Assembly (NCBI GenBank): GCA_049999725.1
Contig: JBNGIS010020207.1
Coordinates: forward strand, 20,743-84,742
Source: Haplomitrium mnioides
Lineage: Eukaryota > Marchantiophyta > Haplomitriopsida > Calobryales
Direction of reading: 5' to 3'
DNA length: 64,000 nucleotides
The notes under the pieces are model-generated. The model did no database searches and was not told the DNA's origin. It saw only the letters and a list, made by a program, of their open reading frames with translations. A program made the position numbers and the translations under genes. Below, piece by piece: positions 19,327-29,826 of the stretch. The stretch's first letter is position 1, and every line of letters starts with the position of its first letter.

Positions 19327-21013
19327 CACAGACCACATGCCATTGCTTCAAGCAATCCACTTGGAAAATATGACAAGTCGTCATCATCGATGGGAAGAGC
19401 AACTACAACTCTTTGATTTCAAGTTGGAGTACAAGCCGGAAAGGTTCCACATTATTCTTGATGCATTGTCTCGAAGATTGGATCATCGAATAAATATATT
19501 AGAGATAGCAAATGCTAGTATATTACATATTGATGAAGCAACAAGTGATGGCTTTCGACAAAAGTTACAAGAAGACTCCTTATTTACTCTTGTTAGAGCA
19601 CATTTGGTGGTCCAAGATAGTGAGTATCATACTTTTTCCATTCGGGATGGTTTTCTCTATCAAGACCATGAAATATATGTTCTTTAAGATGATACGCTTC
19701 CAATGGCACATTTACAAGAAGCACATGATATTCTGATTTTTGAGCATCTTGGAGTAGACAAGACTATGGAGTTGCTTCAACGGACTTGGTGGTGGCCAAA
19801 CCTAGCTCGAGATGTTCGTTGCTTTGTTTGTTCTAGTGAAAGTTGTCAACAAAACAAGGCTTCAAATCAAAAACCAGTTGGTCTTCTACAACCATTATCG
19901 ATTCCTACTGCTCGATGGGAATATGTAAGTTTGGATCTTATCACTTCGCTTCCAACCATGCCTTGTGGTTTTGCGGCCATTGTGGTGTTTGTGGATAAGC
20001 TAAACAAGCAAATTCATCTAGCACTGACAGTGGACACGGTGGATGCTCCACAATTGGCAAAGATTTATTTTGATACAATCTTTTGATATCATAGAATACC
20101 AAAGGTACTTATGTCTGATAGAGATCCACAATTTATTGGGAAGTTTTGGCAAGAGTTATTCACACTTTTGGGTACCAAACTATCTATATCTACGGAGCAT
20201 CATACTCAAATAGATTGGCAAACTGAACGGGCAAATCGCACTATGGAGGATGTGTTTTGAGCGTTTATCAATGTTCATCATACGGATTAGGATGGTTTTT
20301 TACCGGTTGTGGAGTTTGCATACAACAACTCCAAACAAGCAAGTATTGGTTTTTCTCCTTTCTTTCTTAACTTTGGTCAACATCCTCTTGTTCTTGATGG
20401 TTTTCTTTCTCCTTTGTCTTCCAATGTTCTTAGTCTTTCTACTTTTTTGTCTCGTTTATCTTCCTCATTGCAAGATGCCAGAAACCATCTTGTTATTGCT
20501 CAAAATCGATAAAAACAGTTTGCCGATAGATATCGTCGTGATTGCTCTTATGTTTTAGGTGACTTAGTTATGCTATCCACTTATAATCTTCCATTGTCTT
20601 TAGATACTCAAGTTCGTAAGTTATCTCTTGCTTGGATTGGTCCTTTCTTTATTTCTCAAGTTATTTCTCCAATTGCTTATAAACTTGATCTTCCTCTTCA
20701 TATGAAGATTCATCCTGTATTCCATGTGTCTAAACTTAAGCCTTTTGTTCCTAGTCCATCTTCTTTTCCAAATCATGTTCAACTTCCTCATCTCGCTATT
20801 GTTCTCAATGATCATGAAGAATTTGAAGTAGACCGCATTTTGGCGAAAAGAGTTATCAAGTGTGGGCGGCATCCACAAGTTCAATATAAGTTTTTGTGGA
20901 AAGGTTATCCACTTCATGATGCTACTTGGAAACCTTCTTCAAATCTTGAGAAAGCTCAAGAAGCTATTAAAATTTTTGAAAGTTGTGGCAATGACAAGGA
21001 CGTCATCGACTAG
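19327..21013 (+). pseudogene. pol: Element A pol, 3' part: RNase H end, integrase, chromodomain
   Basis: RNase H resumes with T-D-H-M-P-L-L and ends near 19480 at L-D-A-L-S-R-R. The integrase zinc domain lies in 19703-19860 (H-D-I-L-I-F-E-H-L-G-V, then S-E-S-C-Q-Q-N-K-A; the first Cys of the pair is shifted). The core has S-L-D-L-I-T (first Asp), M-S-D-R-D-P-Q-F (second Asp, near 20115) and Q-T-E-R-A-N-R (Glu, near 20220). Stops at about 20083 and 20258 break it. The 20570-21013 frame gives the integrase C-terminus (M-K-I-H-P-V-F-H-V-S) and a chromodomain (F-E-V-D-R-I-L, Y-K-F-L-W-K-G-Y, D-A-T-W-K-P) ending at TAG 21011-21013. The integrase has all three catalytic residues but cannot be expressed intact. 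Confidence 0.87.
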
Positions 21014-21026
21014 ACGATAGAGATTA

Positions 21027-21462
21027 TGTAATAGTACAAGCATAAGGTTGTGCTATTTTTAAGAAAATAAAGAGGAGTGAAGGAAGTGGTAGTGAGTCAC
21101 TTTTAGGGTTAAGATTGGATTGCTTGCCTTTGAAGTCACTTTTGGTGGAGATTCACTTTTAGGTTACTTACATTCGAAGTCACTTTTGGTAGAGAGTCAC
21201 CTTTAGAGATGAAATAAGAAGTGATTTGTAAGTGAAGAAAGAGGGATAACACCCTCTTCTCTTGTATAAATAGAAGGGATTCTTAGCCCCATTCCTAATT
21301 CTGGAGTTCCTCTCGAATCACTTGGGTTCTTTGGTTACTTGGCTTTTGCTTGCACTCTTGGTCATAGCTTGAACCTTGAGTTGCTTTTGGTTGAAGAACT
21401 CTATTAGAGTTCACCATGAGTTCTTACTCATTTGGATTTGATTTTTGAGATTATTTTATAGA
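21027..21462 (+). repeat. Element A 3' LTR
   Basis: It starts TGTAATAGTACAAG, a terminus shared by all alpha elements, and ends near TTTTATAG. U3 carries tandem blocks around AGTCACTTTT and a TATA box (TATAAATAG near 21275). No intact TSD can be checked because the 5' end of A is absent. Confidence 0.8.
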
Positions 21463-22340
21463 TTTTCTTCTTCAACAACTATTGCTTGAACAAGAGTGCA
21501 TGGTTGATCTTATTGACGTCAACAATTTGCAATCATATGACCAAGTTGTCGACAATAAAAATCCTCCACTTTGGCGTAGACGCTCACGTTCTACACTGGT
21601 GACTGCCACTCTTGCGCCACATCAATCTCTATAGAAACATGCTCATTTGGTGGCACATAAACATTTGGTAAAGCTTGTTGTGGACGTAGCCTATCTTCCG
21701 CATCCGCTAATAGTGAGTTGTATTGTTCAGCGATGCGTATTGGTTTTTCTAGTTAAGAGGGCTCTCTTATTGTCACTTCCATTCTAGTGCAATGCTTCAA
21801 TCCTCGAACAAAGCAATCTAAAGCTTCTCTTTTGCTTATATTAGGAATTTGCATAATGATATTATGAAATTGCGTGGCATAGCTTCTCATCGTATCAAGT
21901 TGCTTCAATTTTGCCAATTGATTTCTTGGCATCTTAAGAGCATTTAGATTCCTAAATCTTAAATTCACAGCTTCTTTGAACTCTTGCCAAGAAGCAATTG
22001 GAGTAACAAATCCAAATTGAGCTTGCTCAATTTGATATCTCTACCAAGTTTTTGCCAATCTCTCTAATTGACTTGCAACAAATAGAATTCTTTGACCATT
22101 TTCTCTTATGCTTGTAGCTTAAAAATATTGCTCGTAATCAAATAAGAAGTTCTCTTATGTGCCCAGAACTGTCTTCTTATCATATGCCTTTGGTGTGGAA
22201 AACCACATTTGACTTTCTTCTTCTTGAAAATGAGGAATCTTTCTCATTTTCATTTGAACTTCTACAAGGCAGAAAAGATGTTCAATTTGTGTTGCATTGC
22301 TTGAATCCTCATTTCAAGATTTCACCATCAAGAATCGTAG
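21463..22340 (-). pseudogene. gag: Element A' gag
   Basis: Minus-strand translation of 21968-21753 gives L-K-Q-L-D-T-M-R-S-Y-A-T-Q-F and A-L-D-C-F-V-R-G-L, matching the alpha Gag of H and I (for example 55061-55260). Near the left edge, about 21512-21545, is the knuckle remnant C-R-Q-L-G-H-M-I-A-N-C; the first Cys of the CCHC set has changed. The N-terminal Gag region toward 22340 is broken by stops. The fragment carries no protease or RT. Confidence 0.75.
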
Positions 22341-22774
22341 CTCTGATACTAATGTAAAGGAACTCAATGACCAACTTCCAAATGAGTGACAACTTTAAGA
22401 TAACTCTAATAGAGTTACACAACTCAAGACCAATAAGCAAACAAAATCCAAGAGTATTAGCCAAAGCCAAGAAACCAAAGAGCCAAATCAAATTGAGAGA
22501 AACTCTAGAATGAGAAGTGGAGCCATGAAGCTCTTTTATTAATACAAGAGAAGAATGTGTCATCCCTCTCTCTTCACTTACAAGTCACTTCCGATTTCAA
22601 CCCTAAAATTGATCACTTAGAAGTCACTTCTAATTTCAACCCTAAAAACTTTAAAAGTAACTTCAAAGACAAGCTATCTTATCTCAAATCAACCCTAAAA
22701 GTGATCCTCTACCACTTCCTTCACTCCTCTCTATTTTATTTTAAATAGCACAACATTATGCTTGTACTATTACA
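22341..22774 (-). repeat. Element A' 5' LTR and PBS
   Basis: LTR 22353-22774 (422 bp) on the minus strand starts TGTAATAGTACAAG. The adjoining 22341-22352 is a primer-binding site for initiator tRNA-Met with one change. It forms an inverted pair with the A LTR at 21027-21462. Confidence 0.85.
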
Positions 22775-22866
22775 CAAAAGCCATAGGTCTTATAGCTTTC
22801 TAACATAGTTCACACTATATCTTACTTTATTTTTAATTATTGCTTACTAAAATTAGTAATCATTAC

Positions 22867-24724
22867 AATCCTCCCTCTTTTTAAGAGGCAATGTCCTCAT
22901 TGCCAGTAAGAGAGTTCTCAAAAGAGTAAATAAACGTGGAGGCATTAGTCAAATTCTCCAATAGCTCCCAAGTAGTTTTATAAAGAGGGTAGTCTTTCCA
23001 ACAAACCAAATTTTCCACAAGCTCACGATGGTCCTAATGACGTGTGCGCTTCTTCAAGAGTTGTTCGACCTGAAATTCCTCATAACCATCAATCATATTA
23101 GGTGGTGGAGAGAGTTCTTGAGTATAAGTGAAGGTGGTAGAGCAAGGTACAAAAGCATGTAATAAAGAGATATGATAAACTAAATGAATCTTCATATAAG
23201 AGGGTAAAACTAGTTGATATGCCACTTTATCAATATGAGCACAAATAACAAATGATCCAATAAAGTGAGCAAAGAGTTTAGGAGAGCAAAGCAAAGAAAG
23301 ATTGATAGTAGAGAGCCATACTTGATCACCTATAGCAAAGGTCACTTCACGACGATGAGCATCAACATATTGTTTTTGGTGATTACAAGCAACTTCAAGT
23401 TTTTCTTTGGCCTGTTGGATGTTGTAGTGCATACAATGGAGAAAATCATTGGTAGCTGGACTCTTAGACGTTGATGTAGGTTGAAAACTAGATAAAGTGG
23501 TTGGATTCTCACCATATATAAAAAAGAAAAGCATGGCTCTCATGGAGCTATTGATGGAGTTATTGTAAGAGAACTTTGCAAGAGATAGCAACCAATCTCA
23601 TTCTTCTTGTTCTTCCAAAGTAAAAGCATACAACATATCTTCAATAGTGTGGTTGGCCCATTCAGTTTGACCATTTGATTCAAGGTGATAAGTAGTAGAC
23701 ATAGCAAGTTTGGTTTTGAGAAGACCAAATATTGTGTCTCAAAACATGCTGGTGAATTGAGTGCCTTGGTCAGAAATAAAAACCTTAGAGATGCCATGAT
23801 GAGAGTAGACTGCTTACTAGTAAATTTGTGCTAACTCATGGGTTGTCACTCATTTGGTAGTTGGACGAATATGAATCATTTTGCTAAGTTTGTCTGCATA
23901 GACAACAATAACATCATAATTCATAGAAGTACATGGTAGCTCACACACAATATCCATGCTCACATGTTTCCATTACTTTAGGAGATAAATAGGGGTTGTA
24001 ATAAGCCTCCTTGTTTAAGTCTGGTTGCTTTGTTTTGTTGACAAACCAAACAACTCCAAACATACGCCTCCACATCCTGATATATCTTGGGCCAAAAATA
24101 AAATTGTTGAAGATTTTCCAAAGTCTTTTCAATTTTAACATGTACACCAATTGCAAAATCATGTGCTTCATATAAAATCTCATAGCAAAACTTAATATTA
24201 TTAGAAACCCATACCTTGTCTTGGAAGAAAATCAATCCTCTCATCTCTTTCACCAATTTCTTTTGTTGTGCGATAATGATCTCTTCATCTTCTTTTTGTG
24301 TAGCCAACATTTACGTCTACCAAGTAGGATAAATTGTGATTTCTAACAAGATGTTGAGTTGAAGTATGTAGATCAAAGCATTTGCAATTTGACATTTTTC
24401 TTCTACATAAACCTTCTTCATATGAAACCGTTGTCACCACTCCGCCTACCGGATCTGCCTTTTTGAGAGCTCCTTTTGGGTTTCTTGATAGATTAGAGGT
24501 TTATGGTTGGTTTTGACAATAAACTCTTTATCTCCTGGATAATGCTTCCAATGCTTAGTTGATAACACAATCGCCAATTCTTCCCACTATGTAGTGTGGT
24601 AGTTTTGCTCAATATTGCTCAACTTTCTAGAAAAAAAGGCAATAGAATGCTAACCATCCTCCCATTCTTGTTGCAAAACTCTTCAATAAGCTTTTCTTAA
24701 TGCATCCACTAAAAGTTTAATTGG
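22867..24724 (-). pseudogene. pol: Element D integrase, chromodomain and RNase H end
   Basis: On the minus strand, RNase H fragments lie next to the E insertion (24330-24724). Integrase zinc-domain sequence is in 24310-23978, with V-C-Q-Q-N-K, and core pieces in 23797-23540. The frame 23591-23034 contains the integrase C-terminus (M-K-I-H-L-V-Y-H-I-S) and the start of a chromodomain (F-Q-V-E-Q-L-L-K-K-R) that breaks at a stop near 23034 and continues to about 22880. Stops and frameshifts are frequent. The polypurine tract before the 3' LTR remnant survives at about 22867-22885. Confidence 0.85.
24720..24724. other. Target-site duplication ATTGG, left copy (element E)
   Basis: ATTGG precedes TGTAACGG of E and recurs at 31837-31841 after its 3' LTR. 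An exact 5-bp duplication proves a clean insertion of E into D. Confidence 0.97.
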
Positions 24725-25291
24725 TGTAACGGTCACTAACTTTAGTAAGCTATAGCTAAAAATAATGTCAGCTATGTCTAGAAAGCTATTACTAAGTTAG
24801 AGTGGCAAAAAAAAGTGCTATTATAGAGAGATGGACACGTGGCGCAAGGAGAGAAAGTCAACGAATTAAAGTGAAAGAGGGAGTCTAGATAGACTACTTT
24901 AGAAGAGGATGAAGACACGTGGCAAGCGAAGAATTAAAGTAAAGAGAAGGTTCTAAAGATAAGGACACGTGGCAGAAAGAGAACTAAAGAGATGGAAGGT
25001 TCTAAGGATAAGGACACGTGGCAGAAGGAGAAAAAAAGTAAAGGGTGGTCCAATTAGAGTGAGAGAGAAAAGAGAGGTCCAATTAGAAGAGGATAGAAAA
25101 GGAACCAATGAGGTTCCTCCACCTATGTAAGCAAAGTGCTTTCTCTCAAGTATATAAAGAAGGGAGAGTGCCTTGTTTGGCATCTCTTACCTTGTGGGTT
25201 TTCCAAGTTCTTTGTGCGATTCTCTTGTGCTAACTTGTATGTGTTGTATTTGTACTAACTTACGTGTGTAATGTAGGTGTGCAGTGTTACA
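24725..25291 (+). repeat. Element E 5' LTR
   Basis: 567 bp from TGTAACGG to GTTACA, pairing with 31270-31836. It holds the promoter features listed separately. Confidence 0.97.
24836..25158 (+). promoter_or_regulatory. Element E LTR promoter: four G-box/ABRE motifs and a TATA box
   Basis: CACGTG occurs at 24836-24841, 24916-24921, 24966-24971 and 25015-25020, each inside ACACGTGGC, a strong G-box/ABRE context bound by bZIP and bHLH factors in plants. A TATA box (TATATAAA) is at 25151-25158. The last two motifs sit in a tandem repeat of about 49 bp. Three of the four are kept in the 3' LTR (31381, 31461, 31511). ABA-, stress- or light-linked transcription is inferred, not shown. Confidence 0.75.
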
Positions 25292-25292
25292 A

Positions 25293-25304
25293 TGGTATCA
25301 TAGC
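25293..25304 (+). promoter_or_regulatory. Element E primer-binding site (tRNA-iMet)
   Basis: TGGTATCATAGC, one mismatch from the initiator tRNA-Met complement, one base after the 5' LTR. Confidence 0.92.
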
Positions 25305-25545
25305 TTGGTCTTCTCTAAAGAGTGTGGACTACACCTCTTTGGAGAAGTACTCAAGACCTTTTGGAGTAGTGGAATCTCCACTTTGCGTTGACTCCATTAG
25401 AGTTAAACCTTCAAATTTTCATGAACAAAGGATAGTGGATATCCCATCCTTTATAAATGAAGATGAGAAGTTTGACTTGATGCCATGGTAGCCAATGGAT
25501 AGAGGAGCATTTGTACCTCATAGAATTCCTCTATTAAATCCTTTT

Positions 25546-26993
25546 AACAATTGTGTGTTTAATATTGACAGGCATTTCTTTCGTCAATTTCTAGTATATA
25601 ACTTTGGTGATGACTTTATGGTTTTTGTGATGGAATCAAGAGAGCTTGTTATACTACCTGTGGTAAATTATGGTGTTACATGGGAGTGTTTTATTTATAT
25701 TTTATGGTAGAGAGAAAAATGGATTTGAACCAAGCTCCTCTAGATTTTTTTTTTTTTTTTTTTTTTTTTTCTATTAGAGTAACACCTAAACAAACGCAAC
25801 GAGATTTTCTTATTCGTAAGTTTGGAGAGAGGTTTTGTAATGCGGTGTTGGCATCCACTAAACCTTTTATTTTACCTATTCTCTACAACTCGAATGTTTA
25901 TATATTTGTTTTTGTATAAGTTAGAGGGTTAGACTATGAAGGAACAATATGGATGCTAACTCTAACAGTCTTGGAGAAGGAGTGTGGATGATGGCAAAGT
26001 TGGAAGAGCTTCAAGCAGCTCTTATAGCAAGCCAGCAACAAACAAACATGTTGATGGCAGAAATGGTGANNNNNNNNNNNNNNNNNNNNNNNNNNNNNNN
26101 NNNNNNNNNNNNNNNNNNNNNNNNNNNNNNNNNNNNNNNNNNNNNNNNNNNNNNNNNNNNNNNNNNNNNNNNNNNNNNNNNNNNNNNNNNNNNNNNNNNN
26201 NNNNNNNNNNNNNNNNNNNNNNNNNNNNNNNNNNNNNNNNNNNNNNNNNNNNNNNNNNNNNNNNNNNNNNNNNNNNNNNNNNNNNNNNNNNNNNNNNNNN
26301 NNNNNNNNNNNNNNNNNNNNNNNNNNNNNNNNNNNNNNNNNNNNNNNNNNNNNNNNNNNNNNNNNNNNNNNNNNNNNNNNNNNNNNNNNNNNNNNNNNNN
26401 NNNNNNNNNNNNNNNNNNNNNNNNNNNNNNNNNNNNNNNNNNNNNNNNNNNNNNNNNNNNNNNNNNNNNAACATTCGTGTGTTTAATATTGACAAGCATT
26501 TCTTTCGTCAATTTCTAGTATATAACTTTGGTGATGACTTTATGGTTTTTGTGATGGAATCAAGAGAGCTTGTTATACTACCTGTGGTAAATTATGGTGT
26601 TACATGGGAGTGTTTTATTTATATTTTATGGTAGAGAGAAAAATGGATTTGAACCAAGCTCCTCTAGAAGAGTTCAACTCCAAATGTCATATTTCTATTA
26701 GAGTAACACTTAAACAAACGCAGCGAGATTTTCTTGTTCGTAAGTTTGGAGAGAGGTTTTGTAATGCGGTGTTGGCATCCACTAAACCTTTTATTTTACC
26801 TATTCTCTACAACTCGAATGTTTATATATTTGTTTTTGTATAAGTTAGAGGGTTAGACTATGAAGGAACAATATGGATGCTAACTCTAACAGTCTTGGAG
26901 AAGGAGTGTGGATGATGGCAAAGTTGGAAGAGCTTCAAGCAGCTCTTATAGTAAGCCAGCAACAAACAAACATGTTGATGGCAGAAATGGTGA
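25546..26993 (+). other. 924-bp repeated segment flanking a 400-N gap (probable assembly artefact)
   Basis: 25546-26069 and 26470-26993 are colinear copies of the same 524-bp leader and gag-start sequence at a fixed offset of 924 bp, with 400 N between (26070-26469). The left copy has 26 consecutive T at 25745-25770 exactly where the right copy has 26 ordinary bases. Subtracting 924 bp restores the family length. The right copy is the reliable one. Confidence 0.85.
26643..26843 (+). CDS. Small leader ORF of element E (family gamma)
   Basis: A 66-codon ORF upstream of gag starting M-D-L-N-Q-A-P-L-E-E-F and ending in a hydrophobic stretch (Y-I-F-V-F-V). A damaged duplicate starts at 25719. It corresponds to 16945-17166 in C, and gag begins 30 bp downstream at 26873. 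Function unknown. The D-L-N-x-x-P start is conserved in three gamma copies and interrupted by a stop in F. Confidence 0.55.
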   Translation: MDLNQAPLEEFNSKCHISIRVTLKQTQRDFLVRKFGERFCNAVLASTKPFILPILYNSNVYIFVFV

Positions 26994-27930
26994 AAATGCG
27001 ACTGCAGCAAGAAAGTGGAGAAGGAAGTCGGGAGACGTTACTTCAGAAAATGAGTAAGTCATGCAAAGTAGAGCCCTATGGAGGAAGTCGCACAGTAGGC
27101 ATCGTAGAAGGATGGGTTTTTTGAATGGAGGTTCACATGTCATATTATCTAAATGCTTCGGATTTGGAGAAAGGATTGTTTGCAAGATCATTCTTAACAG
27201 AGCATACATCAATATGGCTACAAGGTTAGGAGCGACAGAAAAATACACGAGGAGAACAACTTTTGTGGAGCAGTTTAAAAGAAGGTTTGCTCCAAAATTT
27301 CAAAGCGGTGGATTCTATATTGACCGCAAGAACGAAGCTTTGGGAGTTGGAGCAACAAGGAAGTGTTGCAAGATACATTGAGGAATTTCGAAGCTTGTAA
27401 GTTCAAATCAAAGATATGAGTCCATCGGAGGCCCTTGACAAATTTTTGCAAGGGTTAAAGAGAAAGATTAGAGGCAAGGTTATGATGCACAACCCAAAAG
27501 ATGTAAATGAAGCCATTTCATTTGCTTAACGAATTGAAGGGACACTAGGAATTGTGAAAACTGGAGAAAACTATGGCTCCATGTCTATGGAGTTGGGGAA
27601 TATAAGAAGAAGAGAATTTCATTGCCCAAAATCACCAACAAGGGGGACCACAGCACACTAATGAAAGGAGGATGGATGATCGACGAGAAACTTGAACATG
27701 CTACAATTGTGGTCGGGTAGGACACATTGCACCAAATTGTAGAGCAGTGCGGCGCAATCAAGGGTGAGTATTTCGGTGGTCTCTCAACAATGTCAACAAT
27801 GAAGGGTATGAAGAAGGTCAGGAAAACGATGGGCACTGGTAAAAAAACCTCGTGGTTTTGCTGGGATGAAGAAAAAAGGCGAGGAAAACATCTATTATAT
27901 AGAAAAACAAAAAAAATGGAGGGTTAATTG
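26873..27930 (+). pseudogene. gag: Element E gag
   Basis: It begins M-D-A-N-S-N-S-L-G-E at 26873, with a Gln-rich N-terminal helix. A TGA at 27122-27124 ends the first open stretch. The capsid-type part continues in pieces (L-N-A-S-D-L-E, F-L-Q-G-L-K-R-K-I-R near 27445-27475) with stops. The zinc knuckle C-Y-N-C-G-R-V-G-H-I-A-P-N-C is intact at 27699-27740. Gag would form particles and bind RNA. Confidence 0.85.
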
Positions 27931-27944
27931 TGGTTGATGGATGA

Positions 27945-28310
27945 ATGGAAGGATCTGCAATAAGAGTTTTGGTGGACTCCGGAGCAGAAGAAAACTACTT
28001 ATCACGAGCAACAGCATTGAAGTTGAAGTTGCCCATTGAAAAAGAAGAGCACGAAGTGGTGGAAATGGCAAATGGCCAAAGCGAATATATTGAACGACTA
28101 TCTCATAGTATAGCCTTACACATGGGCAACTATAAAGAGAAGTTGGAGTGGAAGATCACAACATTGGCAAGATATGACGCTATTCTTGGAATGAAGTGGT
28201 TACGAAGATATAATCCGCAAGTAGATTGGAGAAAGAAGACACTCACGACGTCTCAATAGAAGATTTAGGGAGATCGAGTACGATCTCATTCAAGACACCT
28301 ACCTCTATAT
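27945..28310 (+). pseudogene. Element E aspartic protease
   Basis: Retropepsin with intact D-S-G at 27975-27983, preceded by I-R-V-L-V and followed by A-E-E-N-Y-L. The later A-I-L-G-M-K-W-L block marks the end of the fold. The stretch ends at a TAG (28257-28259) at a position that is Trp in element C. It shares the register of the downstream RT frame. Confidence 0.88.
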
Positions 28311-29426
28311 GTGATTGGAGCAAATGCGATCAAAAGACAAGATATGGTGTTTTTAGAACTCATACGTGAGCTCACTATTGACAAGGAGGGCTCAAATCAT
28401 AACGTTCCACATGAATTTCAAGGTGTTTTGAAGGAGTATAAAGACGTTTTTCCCAATGATTTGCCCAAGGGTTTGCCTCCAAAACGATGCATTGATCACA
28501 AGATTGAGATCATTCTAGAAAGCACTCCACTGTGCAAAGCACCATATTGCTTGCCTCCTCATGAATTGGAGGAATGCAAATCTCAGATTACGGAATTGCT
28601 GGAAAAAAGATTCATTAAACCAAGCATTTCTCCTTATGGTGCACCAGTACTCTTTGTGAAAAAGAAGGATGGGAGTATCAGGATGTGCATTGACTATCGA
28701 GCACTCAATCAACAAACGGTGAAAAATAAATATCCATTGCCAAGGATGGATGACTTATTTGATCAACTTCAAGGAGCAAATTACTTTACGAAATTGGACT
28801 TGAGAAGCGGATACAATCAAATCCGAATCGCGGAAGGTGATGTGCAAAAAACAGTGTTTCGAAGTCGATACGGGCATTTTGAATATCTTGTTATGCCTTT
28901 TGGATTAACCAGTGCTCCTGCAACATTTATGGGTCTTATGAATGATATTTTTCGATCGTATTTGGATAAGTTTGTTATTGTCTTTTTGGATGATATTCTC
29001 ATTTACAGCAAGAGTCTTCAAGAGCATCAACAACATCTTCGTACAATACTAAAGGTACTTTGGAACCACAAGCTATATGTGAAGATGTCCAAATGTGAAA
29101 TTGGAAAGAGGGAGGTTGACTACTTCGGTCAATGTGTAAGTGCATCAGGAATCCAAGTTATGGATGAGAAAGTGGAGGCAATTCAGAAGTGGAAAGCTCC
29201 TAGTGATCAAACACAACTAAGAGGGTTCTTGGGCCTAACCGGGTTTTATCGGCGATTTGTGAAAGGTTTTGCACAAATAGGAGAACCATTGACAAACTTG
29301 CTCAAGAAAAGTCACACATGGTCATCGGGAGCTGCAGAAGAGTTGGCATTCCAAGCATTGAAGAAATCACTTCTTCATGATCCTATTCTTAAATAGTATG
29401 ATTCTAAACGACCAATCAAACTTTCG
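28311..29426 (+). pseudogene. pol: Element E reverse transcriptase
   Basis: A 361-codon open stretch covers the linker and the whole RT. Visible motifs are [39 protein letters not shown] and the catalytic F-L-D-D at 28983-28994, then the thumb [12 protein letters not shown]. It is free of internal lesions up to a TAG at 29394-29396, at the RT-RNase H boundary. It is the best preserved RT in the window. Confidence 0.93.
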
Positions 29427-29820
29427 GTGGATGCATCGGGAAAGGCTATTGGCGGAGTATTGCAACAAGAATGGGAGGATGGTTGGCATCTTATTGCCTT
29501 CTTTTCTAGGAAGTTGAGCGACACTGAGCAAAACTACCACACTATAGAGCGAGAAGAATTGGCGATTGTGCTATCAACCAAACATTGGAAGCATTATCTG
29601 GGAGATAAGGAGTTTATTGTCGAAACTGACCATAAACCTCTAATCTATCTAGAAACTCAAAAGGAGCTCTCAAAACGACAAATTCGTTAGGCGGAGTGGC
29701 GACAACGGTTTCATATGAAGATGGTCTATGTGGAAGGAAAACGACAAATTGCAGATGCCTTGACCCGTATGCCTCAACTCAACATCTTGTCAGAAATCAC
29801 AATCCATCCTACTTGGTGGA
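29427..29820 (+). pseudogene. pol: Element E RNase H
   Basis: Motifs V-D-A-S-G-K-A-I-G-G-V-L-Q-Q, the E-R-E-E-L-A-I-V block (Glu) and E-T-D-H-K-P-L-I-Y-L are present. A TAG stops the frame at 29688-29690. The same register continues through K-R-Q-I-A-D-A-L-T-R-M-P, the normal end of RNase H, to a one-base insertion near 29825. Confidence 0.9.
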
Positions 29821-29826
29821 CGCAAA

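Larger units (their letters stand above)
161..21462 (+). mobile_element. Element A: Ty3/gypsy chromovirus (family alpha), split by element B
   Basis: A plus-strand Ty3/gypsy element whose 5' LTR, gag and protease active site are missing. Its pol runs from 161 to 1779, stops inside the RNase H domain, and resumes at about 19327 in the matching reading register. Joining the flanks gives a continuous RNase H segment containing T-D-H-x-P-L-L, which is the direct evidence that element B inserted here. Pol continues through integrase and a C-terminal chromodomain to about 21013, followed by a 3' LTR. Many stop codons make it a dead copy. Elements H and I in this window are the same family. The chromodomain places it among chromoviruses; the finer lineage cannot be fixed by eye. 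Confidence 0.85.
21463..22774 (-). mobile_element. Element A': 5'-end fragment of a family alpha element
   Basis: A minus-strand fragment with an LTR (22353-22774), a PBS and a gag pseudogene ending at the zinc knuckle, where it meets the 3' LTR of A. The rest of A' may lie beyond the left side of A, outside the window, which would mean A inserted into A'. Its right edge lies inside an LTR remnant of element D. Confidence 0.75.

Noticed and set aside
25949-26634. Long open stretches on both strands across the N run
   Set aside because: They exist only because unknown bases do not encode stops; no protein is supported.
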